From Xiphophorus maculatus (taxonomy: Eukaryota; Chordata; Actinopteri; Cyprinodontiformes; Poeciliidae): a stretch of DNA of 64,000 nucleotides. This document shows, in pieces, positions 13,128 to 28,100 of the stretch (its first letter is position 1; every line of letters begins with the position of its first letter). Below the pieces are notes generated by a model. It saw only the letters and a list, made by a program, of their open reading frames with translations. It ran no database searches and was not told the origin of the DNA. The DNA lies in NCBI RefSeq assembly GCF_002775205.1, contig NC_036456.1:4913463-4977462 (forward strand), given 5' to 3'. The position numbers and the translations under genes were made by a program.

Positions 13128-16100
13128 GTAAGATTACACCAACTATTTATTACCTCTTACTTGCTGTTTTAATTTCATTACAAACTGCCAGTGGTGCGCA
13201 CACTTCCCCTAAAGCGCTAGTAGCGGAGTTCAGTTAGCGCTTTAGCGTATTTGCTGACTTTGGAAACACTTAGCGCACTTAGCTTCTCCTAAACTAATTT
13301 ATTGAATAAACTTGGACATCTGTGCTGAAGTTTGACTTTTTAAACTTCAACACAGATGTGAAGTTTACATTTATATTCCCGCTTTTATTTTGAAGTGGGT
13401 GAAGCCTGACCTTTTCCTCTCCTTATGCCTGCTCCCCCCCCCCCCTCCCCAATAAACAGCAACAAAATAAAACATGGACAGGAGAAGATATAAACTTGAA
13501 TACAATATTTAAGAGCATTATGGAACATATAAAGTAAATTGTTGTGGTCTTTCAAAGACAAATATAGTTTGAATTGAAGTTAGCGCTTTAGCATTAGATT
13601 TAGCTTAAGCTAAATACAGTGTTGGTGTTGCTGTAGTTAGCGGAGCTACTGTTTATGATTAGTGACCAGCACCTGTGCTACGTACCTTCTCCTTTTAGCA
13701 TTTAAAAACTAACCAGATTTCTGCTAAGCTAATGCAGCACTACAGTCTTGGAATCCATTAGAGACAGTCACTCTTTCTCACACAGGCTATCACAAGCTTA
13801 ACAGGATGCTATCTCTTTGCCCTTAAAGAGGAATGCTATGATGAAAACCCAAAGGCAGAGATGTAATGAGAAGTATGTGGCACAGCTTTGGTTCAGATGA
13901 CCCTGTAGACGGACTCAGTCTTTCACCTGACCTCTGAAGGCGTTCGTTTCTAAACGAGCAGTGACAGAAAAATTTCACGCAGAGGGAAATCTCAAATATT
14001 AGTCAAATAATCCTGATTTTAACCATGACATAACATGACATAAAAGAGCTGTTTGTTTTATATTTCCGGCCTCAGAAAACCTGTGTTCTTGTGTAACGGC
14101 TCTGTTAAAGAGCTTCTGGATGAGGCCAAAAAAAAGAAAAAACAGCAGCTAATCATGGAATGTAGATTTATTTATTTTTTTTCCAGGGTTTTTCAAACTG
14201 ATTTATTGCGTCTATTTTAAGCTGAAACTGTTTCGCAGTCTCAGTAAAGTGGATCATTTGTTATTGCTACAACTCCAACTGGCGGTCGCCCCCGGTGTCA
14301 GCGATCGTTTTGCAGCCCATCTAAAGGCGTTTTCCACGCTCCGAGGCCTCCCAGGTTCCCTCGGACGTGACGGATTTCTATTTTTCAGGCTGATGTGGTT
14401 TTAATGCGGCGAGATGTAGCGTTATTTGGGAAACTAGCGGTGTGCCATTAACTTAATTTTGGTTAATTACCGTGAATGATTGCTGCTTTAGTACCAGAGA
14501 TTAAGATGCTGATTATTACAGTGTTTTAAACTTTTCCTAAATTTTTAATGCTGTATCATTTTGTGTGGCTAATTCAAACGGCAGCAAATCTAAGCTGTGC
14601 ATATTAATACACACACATATAAACTTTTTATGTGCTTTTGAAAAGCTGATGGGCTTGATATACACTCATCTGACACTTTATCTTTACTTTCTTATACTGT
14701 GATGGACCCGACCTTCAGAATGACCCTAATTCTTCAAGGTCGCTGAACAAGAGGCAGACACTGCAACTAAAATGTTAATTGTGCTAACGCTAAAGCACTA
14801 ATCGTAAACATTAGCTCCAAGAACACAAAAGGACAACACTCTAACCCTAAAGCACTAATTATAAACATCAGTGCTGCTAATGCTACATCAGTACACCCAA
14901 CAGGATTTAGTGGAAGCTAAAGCATTAAGCTGTGACATTAAATCAAATTATATCTGCCCTCGAAAGACTCCGACTCTGGAGATGTTGTATGTATGTTTAC
15001 GTCTTCTCTACTGTTTGTGTTTTATTTTATTTTTGTATGTCGTTTAAAATAACGTTATTTGGTGGCGTAAACCGCCAACTGTCTGAAGAATCCTTCAGTC
15101 GGTAACCAAAACTTCAACACAGATGTCGAAGTCGTTCAACTGACAGGTTACAAAGCAGCCACGTAAATTAGCACTCTGCAATATACAGTATGTGTCAAAG
15201 TTCATTTAGGGGGAGCTGGGTGTGCTAAATGTTTTCAGAGCTAGCTAAAGGGCTAATTGAAAAATTAGCTCGAAAATTAGTGGATTAGCAGAAGTGAGCC
15301 CATCACTACACCACCACCAGCCTCACCTGAATTTTTTATTTATTTATTTTTTTTGCGTAATTCAGGTGAGATCCATGTTTTCCGTCAAATTCTGATGATT
15401 CCAAACACTTGGAATTGTTTTTCCAAGTGCTTGGAAAAGCAATCACTTGACCAGCGATTGCTTTTCCAATCTATTATTGTCCAATTTTAGTGAACCTGTA
15501 TGAAATGTTGTCATGTTTTTTTTTTTGTTGCTGCTCTATCTTTACATGTTGTTTTGTGTCTGTTTATCTCATCTCATCACCCCTCTTTCCCCAAATTACA
15601 TCACAATTTGTGGTCGTTTTACTGGGAGATGTCGAAATGGAATCGACGTTGTAGCATAAAGCCAATTATAAGATCAGCGTGCATTGATGTACGGCGCTGT
15701 TAGCTAGCTAATAAACTGCCATGTTTGAGCTAATAAGTGATTCTTGCCCAACGGATGATCGACGATTTGAAGTCAAATCAAGACCTGAGAATGCAAGAAA
15801 ACAGAAACATTTCTTAGGTTGCTGTTTTCCATTTGATCTGACAGAATTTTTACTTTAAACAAAGTTGCGAGGGCAACAGCTTCTCTGGACCTCGTCAGCA
15901 TCCGACTGATCTTACCCAGAGTTTAAGTTAAAGGCTCGCCCATCAAAGCCTCGTGATTACATAACATTTTTCTTAATCCGTCTCCGGGATCACTGTGTCT
16001 CTCTCTCTATGTCTGTCTCTCCGAAGGAAGATAGAGGCAGAACGAAAACAGAAGCGCTTTAGTAATTCCAAACCAATTTCCGTCATCCGTACACCTGAGC

Positions 16101-19100
16101 GGTAATTCAAACAATTACAAAGCCCTCGGATTCAGCGCCCAACAGGTTGTGTTGACAGAAAAGAGACCTCCAACGTGGTTAGATTCAGCTGTTCTTTGAT
16201 GCATAATGAGGCTTTGCGACTGATTCCTCAGTAGCTGTTGATCTGTGCTGTCTTCCCCTCGCTGTGCGCGTTCGCTGCTGATTATCTTATTGTCGTCCCG
16301 GTAAGAGCGTCATTAAAACGCACAGCCGCGTTGTGTGAGCGAGACGCTGCTTGATTCCTCATTGATCCCTCTCCATCACGCAGTCACACTTACTCAGCGC
16401 TACTGCCACTGTCGACAGCTGAAATTGTTGGCACGGTGACTAAAGGAGAGCAGATGGCTCTTCTTGTTTTATTTTCCGAAAAAAGAAAAAAAGGAATTTA
16501 ATAGCAAACTGGGTACGCCTGCCTGCACAGCCGTGTTCTGATATCATGTGTTTTCTAAGCCCTCAATCGTATTCAGTCAACTGGGGTCAAAATCAAGGAA
16601 AAGGACATTTTCTGTTCAAACTATGAGGATTTTTCTGAATTTTAATACACAGAATAGGCATGTACACAACCTTTCATCTGTCTCCATGTAACCCTATCTT
16701 CTATATCTTCTTCTCTCTCACAAGCTACCTTCCTTTCCTCTTTCACTCCATCCTTAAATCTCCTCTTTGGTCTTCCTGTAGGTCTCCCACCATCCTCAGC
16801 ATCCTTCTACTCTCCTCTGTTCATGTCCAAACCATCTCAGTTTGGCACCTCTCACTTTATCTCCCCACACATCTGACATGAGCCACATGTCAGATGCTGT
16901 TCCTCTGATGCATTCATTCCTGACCTGGTCCATCCTCGTCACTCCCAAAGAGAACCTTTGAGAACCACGTAAACAACCTAATCGTGCTAACATCCTGTAG
17001 GGTCTTCGCATCCAGATGCTAAGGATTCTCCATTTGGGTTGACATGATTAAAAGTAACATGATATGATGCAATGCTAAAACAATTAAATAAAAATAGCGT
17101 CCCACTTTGGCAACTTTTTAACTTGTAGTGTATACAGGCTGGATGAAGACCCCACTATGTTGTTAATAATTAGCCAGAACACGGATGGTCTTCAGGGAAC
17201 TAGAATATGTCTTCTGGAGATTTTCCCTTTTAATGGATCCGAGGTTTCACACCTTCTGTTAGCTTGGTCTTAGAAGCCTGACTTTCCATGCTAGCCTCAT
17301 TCTAAGGCCTAGTCCACATGTAGCCGGACATCGAATAAAAAAACTAATTTTTATTCACATCACAGTCTGCAACAAATAATGTGCTAATATATCCACATGC
17401 TTGCTTTGACGTGATTCTTATTCAATGTCGTCTTGTGTTTATTAACTTTATATTCTAATAGGTTGTATAAAGTAGTTCACCCTATACATCTGTCCACACA
17501 AACAAACAAACCTCCTACAGCCATATTTAATTCCCAACAAAAGGTTGTGGTTGCTTTGAAGGATTGTGATTGGCTGACATAGCTTTTAGCTTTGCGCTAC
17601 GCTGCCCCCTATGTGTCTGGCATGTTTAAACCAACGTTCGGGGTGGATTTGTGCGGTCTGATGTGGATGAAAACTTTTCTAAAACCGATTTTGAGTGTAT
17701 GATATTACTTTCTATACTGATGTGATGGAAATATGCATTTTTATAAAGACCCAGTGAAAATCAACTGGTATATAAGACGTGAACTTTTTAATCAAATACT
17801 TTGAACTTCTTGGTCATCATCACTACATCGGAGTGCACATTATGAATATTGAATACAATAGAAACTTTATCCATTGCCACATGGACAACAATAGGTAAGG
17901 ACTGATTAATATGCAGTCTTGGTTTGATATTTCCAGTCTTCATGAATGAACACTTTGCATGATAATCAGATATTCATCCTGTTGGATGGAGTCTCACTAC
18001 TGTGACTAAGATACTAAGGCATTGTTTCAACTGAGCGTTGAGGCACAGTTCGACATCATTTGGTGCATTATTTTTATATTTCTGTTGTAAAAGTGTCTCT
18101 ATACCACAACATTCAGGTCAACGGTACGGTACGATTAGAGTGGAGCTTCTGGTGTCACATAATGCAGTCCACTGACTGATGGACTGAAAAACGTCACTGA
18201 TTGTTACAAAGATGAGACATAAAGTTAGACGTTTGCGTCTAACCACAACCGTCCAACGTCCGACTTTTGGTAGAAACGTTCCCCAGACTGCTGCGGGCCA
18301 TGAAGTAGCTTACCGAACCGCAGTGACCCGTGCCGTATCACTCTAAGGCAGGGGTCTCAAACTCCAGTCCTTGAGGGCCACTGTCCTGCAGTTTTTAGAT
18401 GTGCCACAGGTACAAAACGATGGAATGAAATGGCTTAATCACCTCCTGTAGATCAGTTCTCCAGAGCCTTGCTAATGACCTAATTATTCTATTCAGGTGT
18501 GGTTCATCAGAAGCACATCTAAAAGTTGCAGGACAGCGGCCCTTGAGGACTGGAGTTTGAGACCCCTCCTCTATGGAAACGAGGCATGACTGACAGAGAG
18601 TTTTGGTTGGAATAATAGTACTATCCAGTTTCTCAGTGTTGTACAGTCCTACTCCTAAGTGGTATATTTAATATTGACTAAAGTTAAAGTAAACTCGTTT
18701 CTTTTCTCAGGGATCATTCAAGCTGAACATTAAGTAAAACACGACAACTTGCTTACTAACTTCAGAGTAAGACAGTATGAAGATTCAGCTCTCAGTATGC
18801 TGTGCTGGATTTTATCGCTCAGTTGCAATGTTTTAGAGTTTAATGCAAAGTATAATTTGGAAATCATTGCGATCCACTAATTATCTGCCTCTTGAGAACA
18901 AGCAGAACCACACATTGCTACCTTTGGGGAAACTTAATCACCAGCCCCGTTTTAAAAGGCAGTGAATTGTTATTGAGGAACTCAAAGGGCCTTGGTCACC
19001 CTCATTACAGTACAAACCATGGTACTATCCTAAAATAAACTTGTGAAACTCTGAAAGTGCTTAGTAATACGACTTGAAACATCATTTCTCTTAGAGAAAG

Positions 19101-22100
19101 AACAGCAAATACTTTTAAATTGCCATGATGAAATGTGCTGACACCTGATTGGAAGGTCTTCCCTTGGCTCTCCTCTGTTACCAGAGCAGAAATGAAACAT
19201 TAATGGTTCACTGATCCAAGAAGCCCCTGAAAAACGAGTTTGGTTTTCATCCAGAGTTTTGGGTGGAGATTCGCAACTGATAAAAGATCCCTGTGTAATT
19301 TTCTATACCTCACTTTCTCTGGGACTTCTACATTTTGATGCGACCTTTGTTCACTTCTGAGATTTTTTGATACAGGAAACTTTTAGCACTTGTCTTGTTC
19401 GAATTTCTGTAGGTTGAACATTTTCTGAAATCAGCTCTTCTGATGCAGAACGGATTGCATTGGTTGTTGCAAGAGATGGTGATTAAAGTTCATTTGAACT
19501 CTTCTTATTTCCGATACTTCCATCAGGCATTATGTCAAATAATGTGAATTAAAGCTGAAGTTAAAAGGTTTTTGTCACAAATCTGAATAGAATTTGAAAT
19601 ATTTGCCTTTACCTCTACTATTTAACTATTATTTAAATGTTTTTTCTGTAGTACAAACTGGAAAGAAATAGTTGCAACAGCCTTCTACTTTCCTCCAAAA
19701 GGATTTTCGGCACAGATATGTGCTTTCTGAAGCTAACTAAAGCATCTTAATCATGTTTCTCAATAAAAAGTTAAACTTCTTTTTGATATGGGCTAATGCT
19801 TTTCTTTCCTTAGGTTCAGCATTGATGAAGGCAGAACCTGGAACATTCACAACTTCACCAGCACGTCTGTGTTCGTCGACGGACTCCTGAGCGAACCAGG
19901 AGACGAAACTCTGGTTATGACGTGAGTTAATAAAGTTTTCCCCCCAAAAAATACAAATAAAACCTAAATCTGGTTGAGAGCCTGTTACTGAGAGACATTA
20001 ATCAATGTGGAACAGACTTGCTTTGACTAAGATTCTGAAATTTGACGAGTTCCTGCTTGTGTTTCCAACACAACGGAGTATTTTTTCTCTATATATAAAC
20101 ATACGGTTTTCCATGTGTAGCTCTCCCTTTTTCAATCATATTCTCTTTTATTTTGCAGGATCATTGCATAATTTACAGCGTATACCAACTTACCTCAGCT
20201 GGTTTGGAAGAAAAAAAATATTGATTCGCTTTTCTTTTTTTTTAAAGCTCTATTTTCTGCGGGTCTGGGAGTCCGTCGACGTGTCCTCTTTACAGAAAGA
20301 GGCAGAGGTGCATTTCTCTGTCAGAGCTCTTGAAAAGCATTATGCTAAAAGGTTATTATGAGGTTCTTTTCACAGCAATGCCAAACGCTGTCTGCCCGAG
20401 CTCTCCTTCCTCACACTTTCTGCTTTCTGCTCGTTTCTAATGAGTTATCTGACAGAACCTCCCAGGCTGCAAACTATGCTTAAGGAGGGGGCTCAAGTTA
20501 CTCTTCCATCACAGCGATTCTTTCGCGATTTGTTGGAGCGGGGCAAGCAATTTCGTGGTGCTAACCGCAGCTGCTCTTGCACCCGATTCCCCTCAGAGCC
20601 CCCCCTCCTCTGTCTTGACCTCTAAATTGCCATTACAGTGGAGGTTGAAGGGAGAAAACAGCCCAATCAGCCTCATGGCCTTCCTTCCTGTCTGTTTCTT
20701 TCCCCTCTGACATTTTACCAGATCTGATCTGGGCATTTTTTTTGTTGTTGTTTTTTTTGTGTGTGTGTGTTTCTCCATGCTGGCTCTTTGCCAGCCAGCA
20801 ACGTCCAGCGAGGTACGGCAGATCTGTGCATATTAAATAGGGTAAATGGTACACTTTAGAGCAACATGAAGTGTTATACTAAGGGTATGCTCAGATTTAT
20901 GCTCATCCTTAAGGTAATTTTCTGAGCTGCATTAGCCTCTCTAGCCTCTTTAGCAACTTTTGCTGGATGATAAATCGTACCAGAAGTTATCGCGATAAAC
21001 GATAATAATGTTGTTGTGAAACCGATTAATATAATATAGTGGTAATGCCATAATAATGCAAGAACACATTCTCAAAGATCAGTAAGCTTTAAATTCTAAC
21101 AAACATTTAACACTGGAGCTGGAAGACATTTTAAATATCCAAAATAGATAGACAAAACAAGAGGAATGAATAATTATCTTAATTGTTTGTAAAGGGTAAT
21201 GCCACACTGTTGAGAGAGATATCAGTGATTCTGTAGGTAGTCTTTTGATCTGTCAGACATTAATAAAACAAATCTCTGACATATGTTTTCATTGTGGCAT
21301 TTAGCCTAATAATGTTGGTAATTCAAATTTATCTAAAACAAGAGATGTTTGGTTTGATTTAACTTCAGAAAAGGTGTTAAAAAAAAAGGTGTATGTTTTT
21401 TTTTTCTGCTTTTTGAGGTATATAAACTTCCGATTTCAACTGAACATTTTTCAGATAGGAGAATGGTATGAAGGGGGGGATACTTTCCCCATGGCACTGA
21501 AACACAGTTTCTTCCATAGTTACTGGAGCTCCAAGTAAAGATGGCTAAAAAGCCTTAAATTCATGTTTAAGGAGCCAGTATCCTAGGCTCACACTGAACA
21601 TTATTTTTACATCTGGCTTTTAGGTCCAGTATATTTATTCAGCAGGGAACAAATCCAATGGTAATTGGAGTTTCTTAAAACTTCTAATGACTTTTACTTT
21701 CCTTGGTGTATAAATATGATGTGACACAGAGGTCCATTTATTTTAGCTATTAGCCTACAGGCTGGACAGAGACCGCTATTTATCTCTGCAACACACAGAG
21801 TGAGCAGGAGGCTAAGGGAGATACAAAAAAATATTCAAATCTGTTGGACACTTTCAACAGAAAGCCGCTTATTTAGATCAACGGGTCTCAACGTCCATTA
21901 ATCACAATCTACGTGTTGACAGATTATTTGTGGGTGATGCTCCACCATGACAAACGTAAATATTTAGAGGGAAACAAAAGATACATTTTTGGGAAAGTGC
22001 TGTAAAAGCAGGAAATGGATGATGGCGCAGGGAATCCTGGGTAAATACAACCAAAACAAATAGCGAGTCTAACACTGGCAAGAGAAATAGCCTTTTGGTC

Positions 22101-25100
22101 TTTTACCAGAGACAAAAGAGAGACCCTAACCACTAAAATCTGATGTTACTCCATTTTGTTTACATTTCATGAAGAAGGAGGTTGCGCTCAGTGTCATCTT
22201 CTGACGTTTTTGTGCTGTTTCCTTCTGTGGTTCTTGGTGCAGCGCCACCACAGGCGAGAAGGGAAACAGGTTTTGTCTTTCACGGTGGTGTTTGAAAGCA
22301 AACCGCAGCAGCTTAAAATGTAGCAAATGTTGCAATTTTGGTCCCTAATCAAACCGAGTCTACCGGAATATCAGGTGTGAAAACCAATACTTTATGGCTT
22401 TTTAACAGTAATCTTTTTGTTTCCCCTCTACATTTGAGCTAGATTGATAACATAAAACCCAAATCTTTGACAAGACTTGCAACATATTCTACTACTAAAA
22501 TGGTTGATTTCTTGACAATCCTTTGGCGTTGACAACCTGGCAGAAATTCAGTAGAAAGCATCCTCAGACTATAACGTCAAACTTTCAAGACCTCATATCT
22601 CTCTCTCTCTCTTTTTTTTGGCATCTCCTCCTTTTTGCTAATCCCTCCATCAGGAAAGTTAACTGAAGTGAAACCTGTCACATCATCTCAGACTACACGG
22701 CCAGGTTCACAGATAAGGCCAATCTTTCAGCTGTAATCTGTCGAGAAGGGCAAAGAGAAGACCACAAACACTAGGACACACACCAACACACACTCTTACA
22801 CCGACAGAGACAGGAGGACAAGAGGCTTTGGCATATAGGTTCACTCACAATTACCTCCCATGTTGATGCGTTGAAATGGGCGCGCACACACGCACACACG
22901 CACACACACACACGCACACACACACACACAGATGTGTGTTCCCCATCTGGCTCTGGAGAGATAGGGTCGAAGGGGAGTTGAGGGCAGCTCCTGTCTGAAA
23001 GATTAGCCTGGCTCTATTTCTTAACCATGGAGTTTCGATTTTTTGACGCCACAGTCTGCCATCCCATAATGAAGTCTTTGAGCGGTGACTTAGCACCAAG
23101 GACAGGTGGAGGGGAGGGTGGGTGTTGGTGGCAGAGCAGAGCTAATCCAGCTCTCGTACTAATGACAGCTGGTCAGATCAAAGACCGGACAGACGAAGAA
23201 CGCCGATGGAAACAATGTGTCAGAAACACGCCAGATCATTATCCCAGCTCACTCTTCGTTCCCCGTTCTCCTGCAGGAACTTCTTCGCCAGAAAGATTTC
23301 CTCTGAAGCGCCTCCGCATCCGATATCTTTTGGCACCAGAAGCTCCCCCCATTAAAAAATACAAAATAAAATGAAAAAGAACCCAACCCGCGGTGGCGTT
23401 TTTCCTCTGTGTTTCCTTAATGAGACGATCCGTTAATGGCCGTCGAGTTTGTTTTCGCTCGGCTCTCTTCGGAGTATTGTTTGTCAACTGACAGAGCTCT
23501 AGAGGCTCTGAAGTGCCAACTCACCACTGAAGCACCAAGATGCTAAATTAACTGAGGCTGGTGGGAATCAGATAAAGCAGTAAGTCTCGCTTTAAAAGCT
23601 GGAGCGAATTAATTTGAATTTGTGTGGGAGCGGATTTGGACGGGAGAAGGAAGAAGGCAGTCAGCATAGTTTAGGAATTCATTAGCAAGTATGTGTGGGC
23701 CTCTAGAAATCACTTGAGCCATTTGATTTCACCTACATTGACCATGTTAGTTGATTAATTTGAAAATAAATTTGCTTAATGGAAAAATTCTAGTATTTCA
23801 ATGAAAAGTTTTGGTGCTAGGATGAGGTGATTGTTTTTTTGTGGTCATATCAAAATTGTTTTGGTTTTTTGCAAAACCGCAATGGAAACGGTGTTTCCGC
23901 TTCACACGAGTCACATGATCGACAACTAGATCTTACTACTGGCAAAAACCACAAAGAAGAACACAGGAAGTGGTTAGAGGATGATGGTACGCCTTGTTTT
24001 TTAAATAAACTTATTGCGTGAACTTAATCACGTGAATTTAACTGCGTTTATTTAAAGGAAACGCCGCAACTGTAAAATTGTGTTTTTTCAACATCAGCAG
24101 AATGTAGACAAAATGTGTAATAGAAACGCAGCGAGTGACAGTTAATGTACATTAATTTGAGTAAAAACTTCAGTGAGTTGATAGCAGAGCATCAGACTCG
24201 ATGCCTTGCCAAAGTATGCATGAACAATTACATCTAATGGCACGTCAGAGCCACAAGCATCCATTTGTTTTATCCATATTTTATATTATAGACCAGATCA
24301 ATGAGGCACAATTTTGTGAGGAAGAAGTTTTTTCTTAACTCATAATCGGCTTTATACCAGAGCGGCGAGAACAGAAAAACTGGATTTTGCTTTTCCTACT
24401 TCGTGTTGCTTTTGTGGTTTCAAGGGGTTTGAATATTTTCAGACAGCAACAGGAGAGGAAATGAGGAAGCGGCTGGTATGAGTCGACAGAAACTCATCCA
24501 TCACGTCGTCTTTAACGATGTCAGTGCAGGCGGTATTAGTCATGCTTGCTTTGCTCTCCTCATCAAGGTGATGGTGGGCCACCGCTGGCAGACTAACATA
24601 TGCTGGAGTCACTGACTTGAGTCACATCAGTCTGTTTTTAGAAGCAACGCTGCAACCGCAACGGGAAGACAGCTTACCGTAGCTCCCGAATGGTGACGGG
24701 GCCTGTGTTGGATTATAGAACAGCACCATCTAGTGGAGGGATGCCGCGTGTGTGTCAGGGAGGCTTTATTACTCTGGAGCTGAGTGGTATCATTTTATGA
24801 CAATTTTATCAGGGAAATTGTAGACAGGACTAAAAAAAAAAACAAGTGTAAATTTCTGCCAAAAAAATATTTAGATTAATCTCAGAAATTTTCTAGATGA
24901 AACTTGGAACATTTCTGAGTTTCTGACGTTGAAAGTTTGCCAGAAGAAACTCAAGATATTTTGAGAATAATTTCAGAAATGAAAATGCTCACATTTGCAG
25001 TTTTTCAGTGTTGTTTCTGCGTACTCCGGTAGCCAGGCAACAACCTTTTATTGACGAATTTGCTTTTGTGTCTTTGTGCAAAGACTATAAAGTAAGTCTA

Positions 25101-28100
25101 AAATTTTCTGGGAAAAGTTCATACATTTTAGATTAGTCTCAGAAATTTTCGAGAAAAAGTTGAAAACCTTTGACTTCTGCAACACTAGAAAATTTCTTGA
25201 GGTTAATCTCAAAATTGTAGTTTTTTTTCTAGCAAATTTTTGACTTTTCAAGCTCAGAAATGTCCAAGTTTCTCTCTAGACAATTTTACTGATTAATCTC
25301 AAAAGGTACTTCTCTATTCTTTGCTTTTCTTATCTACACCGGCCCAAATACGCCATCGTACGTTTTCTTATTGTAGCTCTTTCTTTTTATCTTGATACTT
25401 TTTAATTATTGATGAATAAAAAGAAAATTATGGAAGGACAGATAAAGACCACTCTGCCCTGAAGCAACAGTAAATAATATTGAATGTGTGTGTGTGTTTT
25501 CAGTGTGTTTGGCCACATCAGCTACAGGTCGGACTGGGAGCTGGTCAAAGTGGACTTCAGGCAGTCTTTCCCCCGTCAGTGCACTGAGTTGGATTACGAG
25601 TCCTGGCAGCTCACAGACCTGCAGGTAAATCACACTTAAAGCCACGAACACAACATTTGTTTTATTTCCCCCTATAAATACAGCTATTTAATAGATTTTC
25701 TGACATCTAAACTATTTTTGAGGATGTAGGAGTGGAGAAAACGTTATCGTGGTAACTCGTGTGAATGTTTTTCGGTGCGCTCGGGTCGCCCTCAGGGGGA
25801 AAAGTGCATTATGGGACGAGAGCGGACCTTCAGGAAGCGGAAGGACAGCGCGTTCTGCGTGAAAGGAAAGAGCTACACCTCGGCTCTCACCGCCACGCCC
25901 TGCCAGTGCACCGACAGCGACTTCATCTGGTGAGCGGGCCACTGAAAAAAAATGAAACGCTCAAAAACAAAGTGTCTGATTGTAACTGTGCCTCTAACCG
26001 TTGTGCACATGCAGTGATTACGGCTTTGAGCGCTCCTACACGGAGGGCGATCGATGCTTCCCAGACTTCTGGTTTGATCCCGAATCTCCCCCAGAAAGCT
26101 GCCACCTCGGACAAAACTACCAGTCTAGCACTGGGTACGTTTCATATTTAATAAAAAAAGCTTGTGTTTGTTTGTTTGTTGTTCTTTTACCCCTAATTTC
26201 ATGCTATGTGTTAATGAGACCAACACCTAGTGGCAGCAACTCAAATTTTGAAGCAAAAAAAGGGGGGGAAAAATCAGATTTTCTTTTTTACGTGATGTTT
26301 TTTTTGTTTGTTTAGCTTATGTTGAGCAATAAATGACATCACGTAGTGTTTTTTAATTGTCTATTATTAATCAGTGCGCTGGAGTAGTTCTGTCATTTAT
26401 TTTTAGATATTTTCTATTCTCAAAGTTTAATTCCTGATTTTCTGGGGGAACAATTTCTTTTTTTTAAATTTCTTTCTATATGACAACCATTCCTTCTTGT
26501 TTTGGATGCCGTGTACCTGGACTAAGTTTTTTCCAGTGGTGATATGTTATTGAATTACTGAATGAGTTGAACATTTTTAGTACAAGGTTTATTTCTGTAC
26601 TGAGCGACAGAGACAGCTTAAGGTCAAATTCCTGATGTGTTTTTGGACAATAAGTAGCTTAGACTTAGCTAAAGTCTGAAAGTAGCAGAAACCAGAGTGG
26701 CTTTGACCAGACAGGCGTTTATAATACTTAGGATATTAGCTGTTAGCTTGTTTTTACGGTCGCTTAGCTTTTTTTTTCTTTCATTGTTCTCCGTTGTGTT
26801 GCAGCTACAGGAAGGTGATATCGAACTCTTGCGAGGGAGGCCTCGACAAACAACAGAGCGCCAAACAGCACAGCTGTCCTCTGCTGCCCCCTAAAGGGCT
26901 GAAGGTCGGCATTAAAGGCCAGATGCTGGCCGTGGCCCCTGGCGATGACATCACGTTCATCGTCCACCAGGAGCAGGTGTCGTAAAAAAAGCCGACTTCT
27001 CCTTTCTTCTCCCTCCGGCATTTCCTCTGCAACCGGCTTACGGGTCGTTTTGCTCCCAACAGGGCGACACGAGCAGCACCAGGTATCAGGTGGACCTCGG
27101 CGACGGCGTTCGAACAATTTACCAGAACCTGACGGTGACCGACGAGCCCATCCAGCATCGCTACGAAAAGCCCGGCGTTTACAAGGTGACGGTGAAGGCG
27201 GAGAACATTGCGGGACACGACGAGGCCACCATGTACATCCAGGTCACAGGTCAGTGTTTGACCTACTCTGTGACCTTTAAAGGGAACGTATTTAGTCGGT
27301 GTTTTATTCCTTTCCTCAGTCTGACAGCTGTCTTTGTCAGAGGCATTAAACCTAAATGCTTCATTCCTTCTTTTATTCACACCTGGGAGTGTTCAACATC
27401 GCAGCAGAGACAAATAAACCTGTGTAGCAGTCAGTAAAATAAATACCACTTTTCAGCAACATCGTTCCTACAAGGAAATGCTGAAATAAAAAATACAAAA
27501 CAGGTTTGAGGAAGTAAAAAGTCTAGGAAGTTATTAAAAGGTAATGCTAGCATTCTAGCAATTCTGGATGAACAAAATGGAAACGTGCGCAGTGACTCCT
27601 GATTGTTTCCATATTGTAGATAACATGATGTAAATCAGTTAAGTAAGATATTATGTCCTGAGTTTTCACAACAATTTGACTTTTTTGCAGTTTATTAAAA
27701 AAAAATCAAACCTCTAGACTCGAGTTTTTCAAAGTCGTGGCCGCCAGGGGGCGCTAGGTGAGCCTCAGAAGCTTGGAGGAAAGATGAGGAAGAAAAAAAG
27801 CTAATTTTCTCATTTTAAAATTCAATTTTTTTAAAGAATACAATCAAATCTATTTACCAATTAAGATAAAATTTAAGCTAAAATAAGTTATTGAAATGGT
27901 CAGCTTTCTGATTGGCTGCCTGTCAAACTTATCAAGCTGCTCTGCTCCTCAAGCCAGCAAGCGCAAAATGGACAAGTTTGTGAAAAGAGATAGACCAAAG
28001 GAACAGAACAGAACTCATTGCCTACTAAAACCAGAAGGCATGAGGCAGCATTTATGCTAAACAAATATTAAATAGTGAATAAAAGTGAGAAAAAGCAAAG

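Noticed and set aside
20005..20361. 118-codon frame after sorcs2 exon 6
   Set aside because: Low-complexity, Phe/Leu-rich translation of AT-rich intron; no splice logic to join it.
24840..25310. Repeated motif considered as a CRISPR-like array
   Set aside because: Units are degenerate, occur on both strands and have no regular spacers; the genome is eukaryotic.
26805..27380. 191-codon minus-strand frame
   Set aside because: It is the antisense shadow of two sorcs2 exons; the plus strand has splice sites and family motifs.
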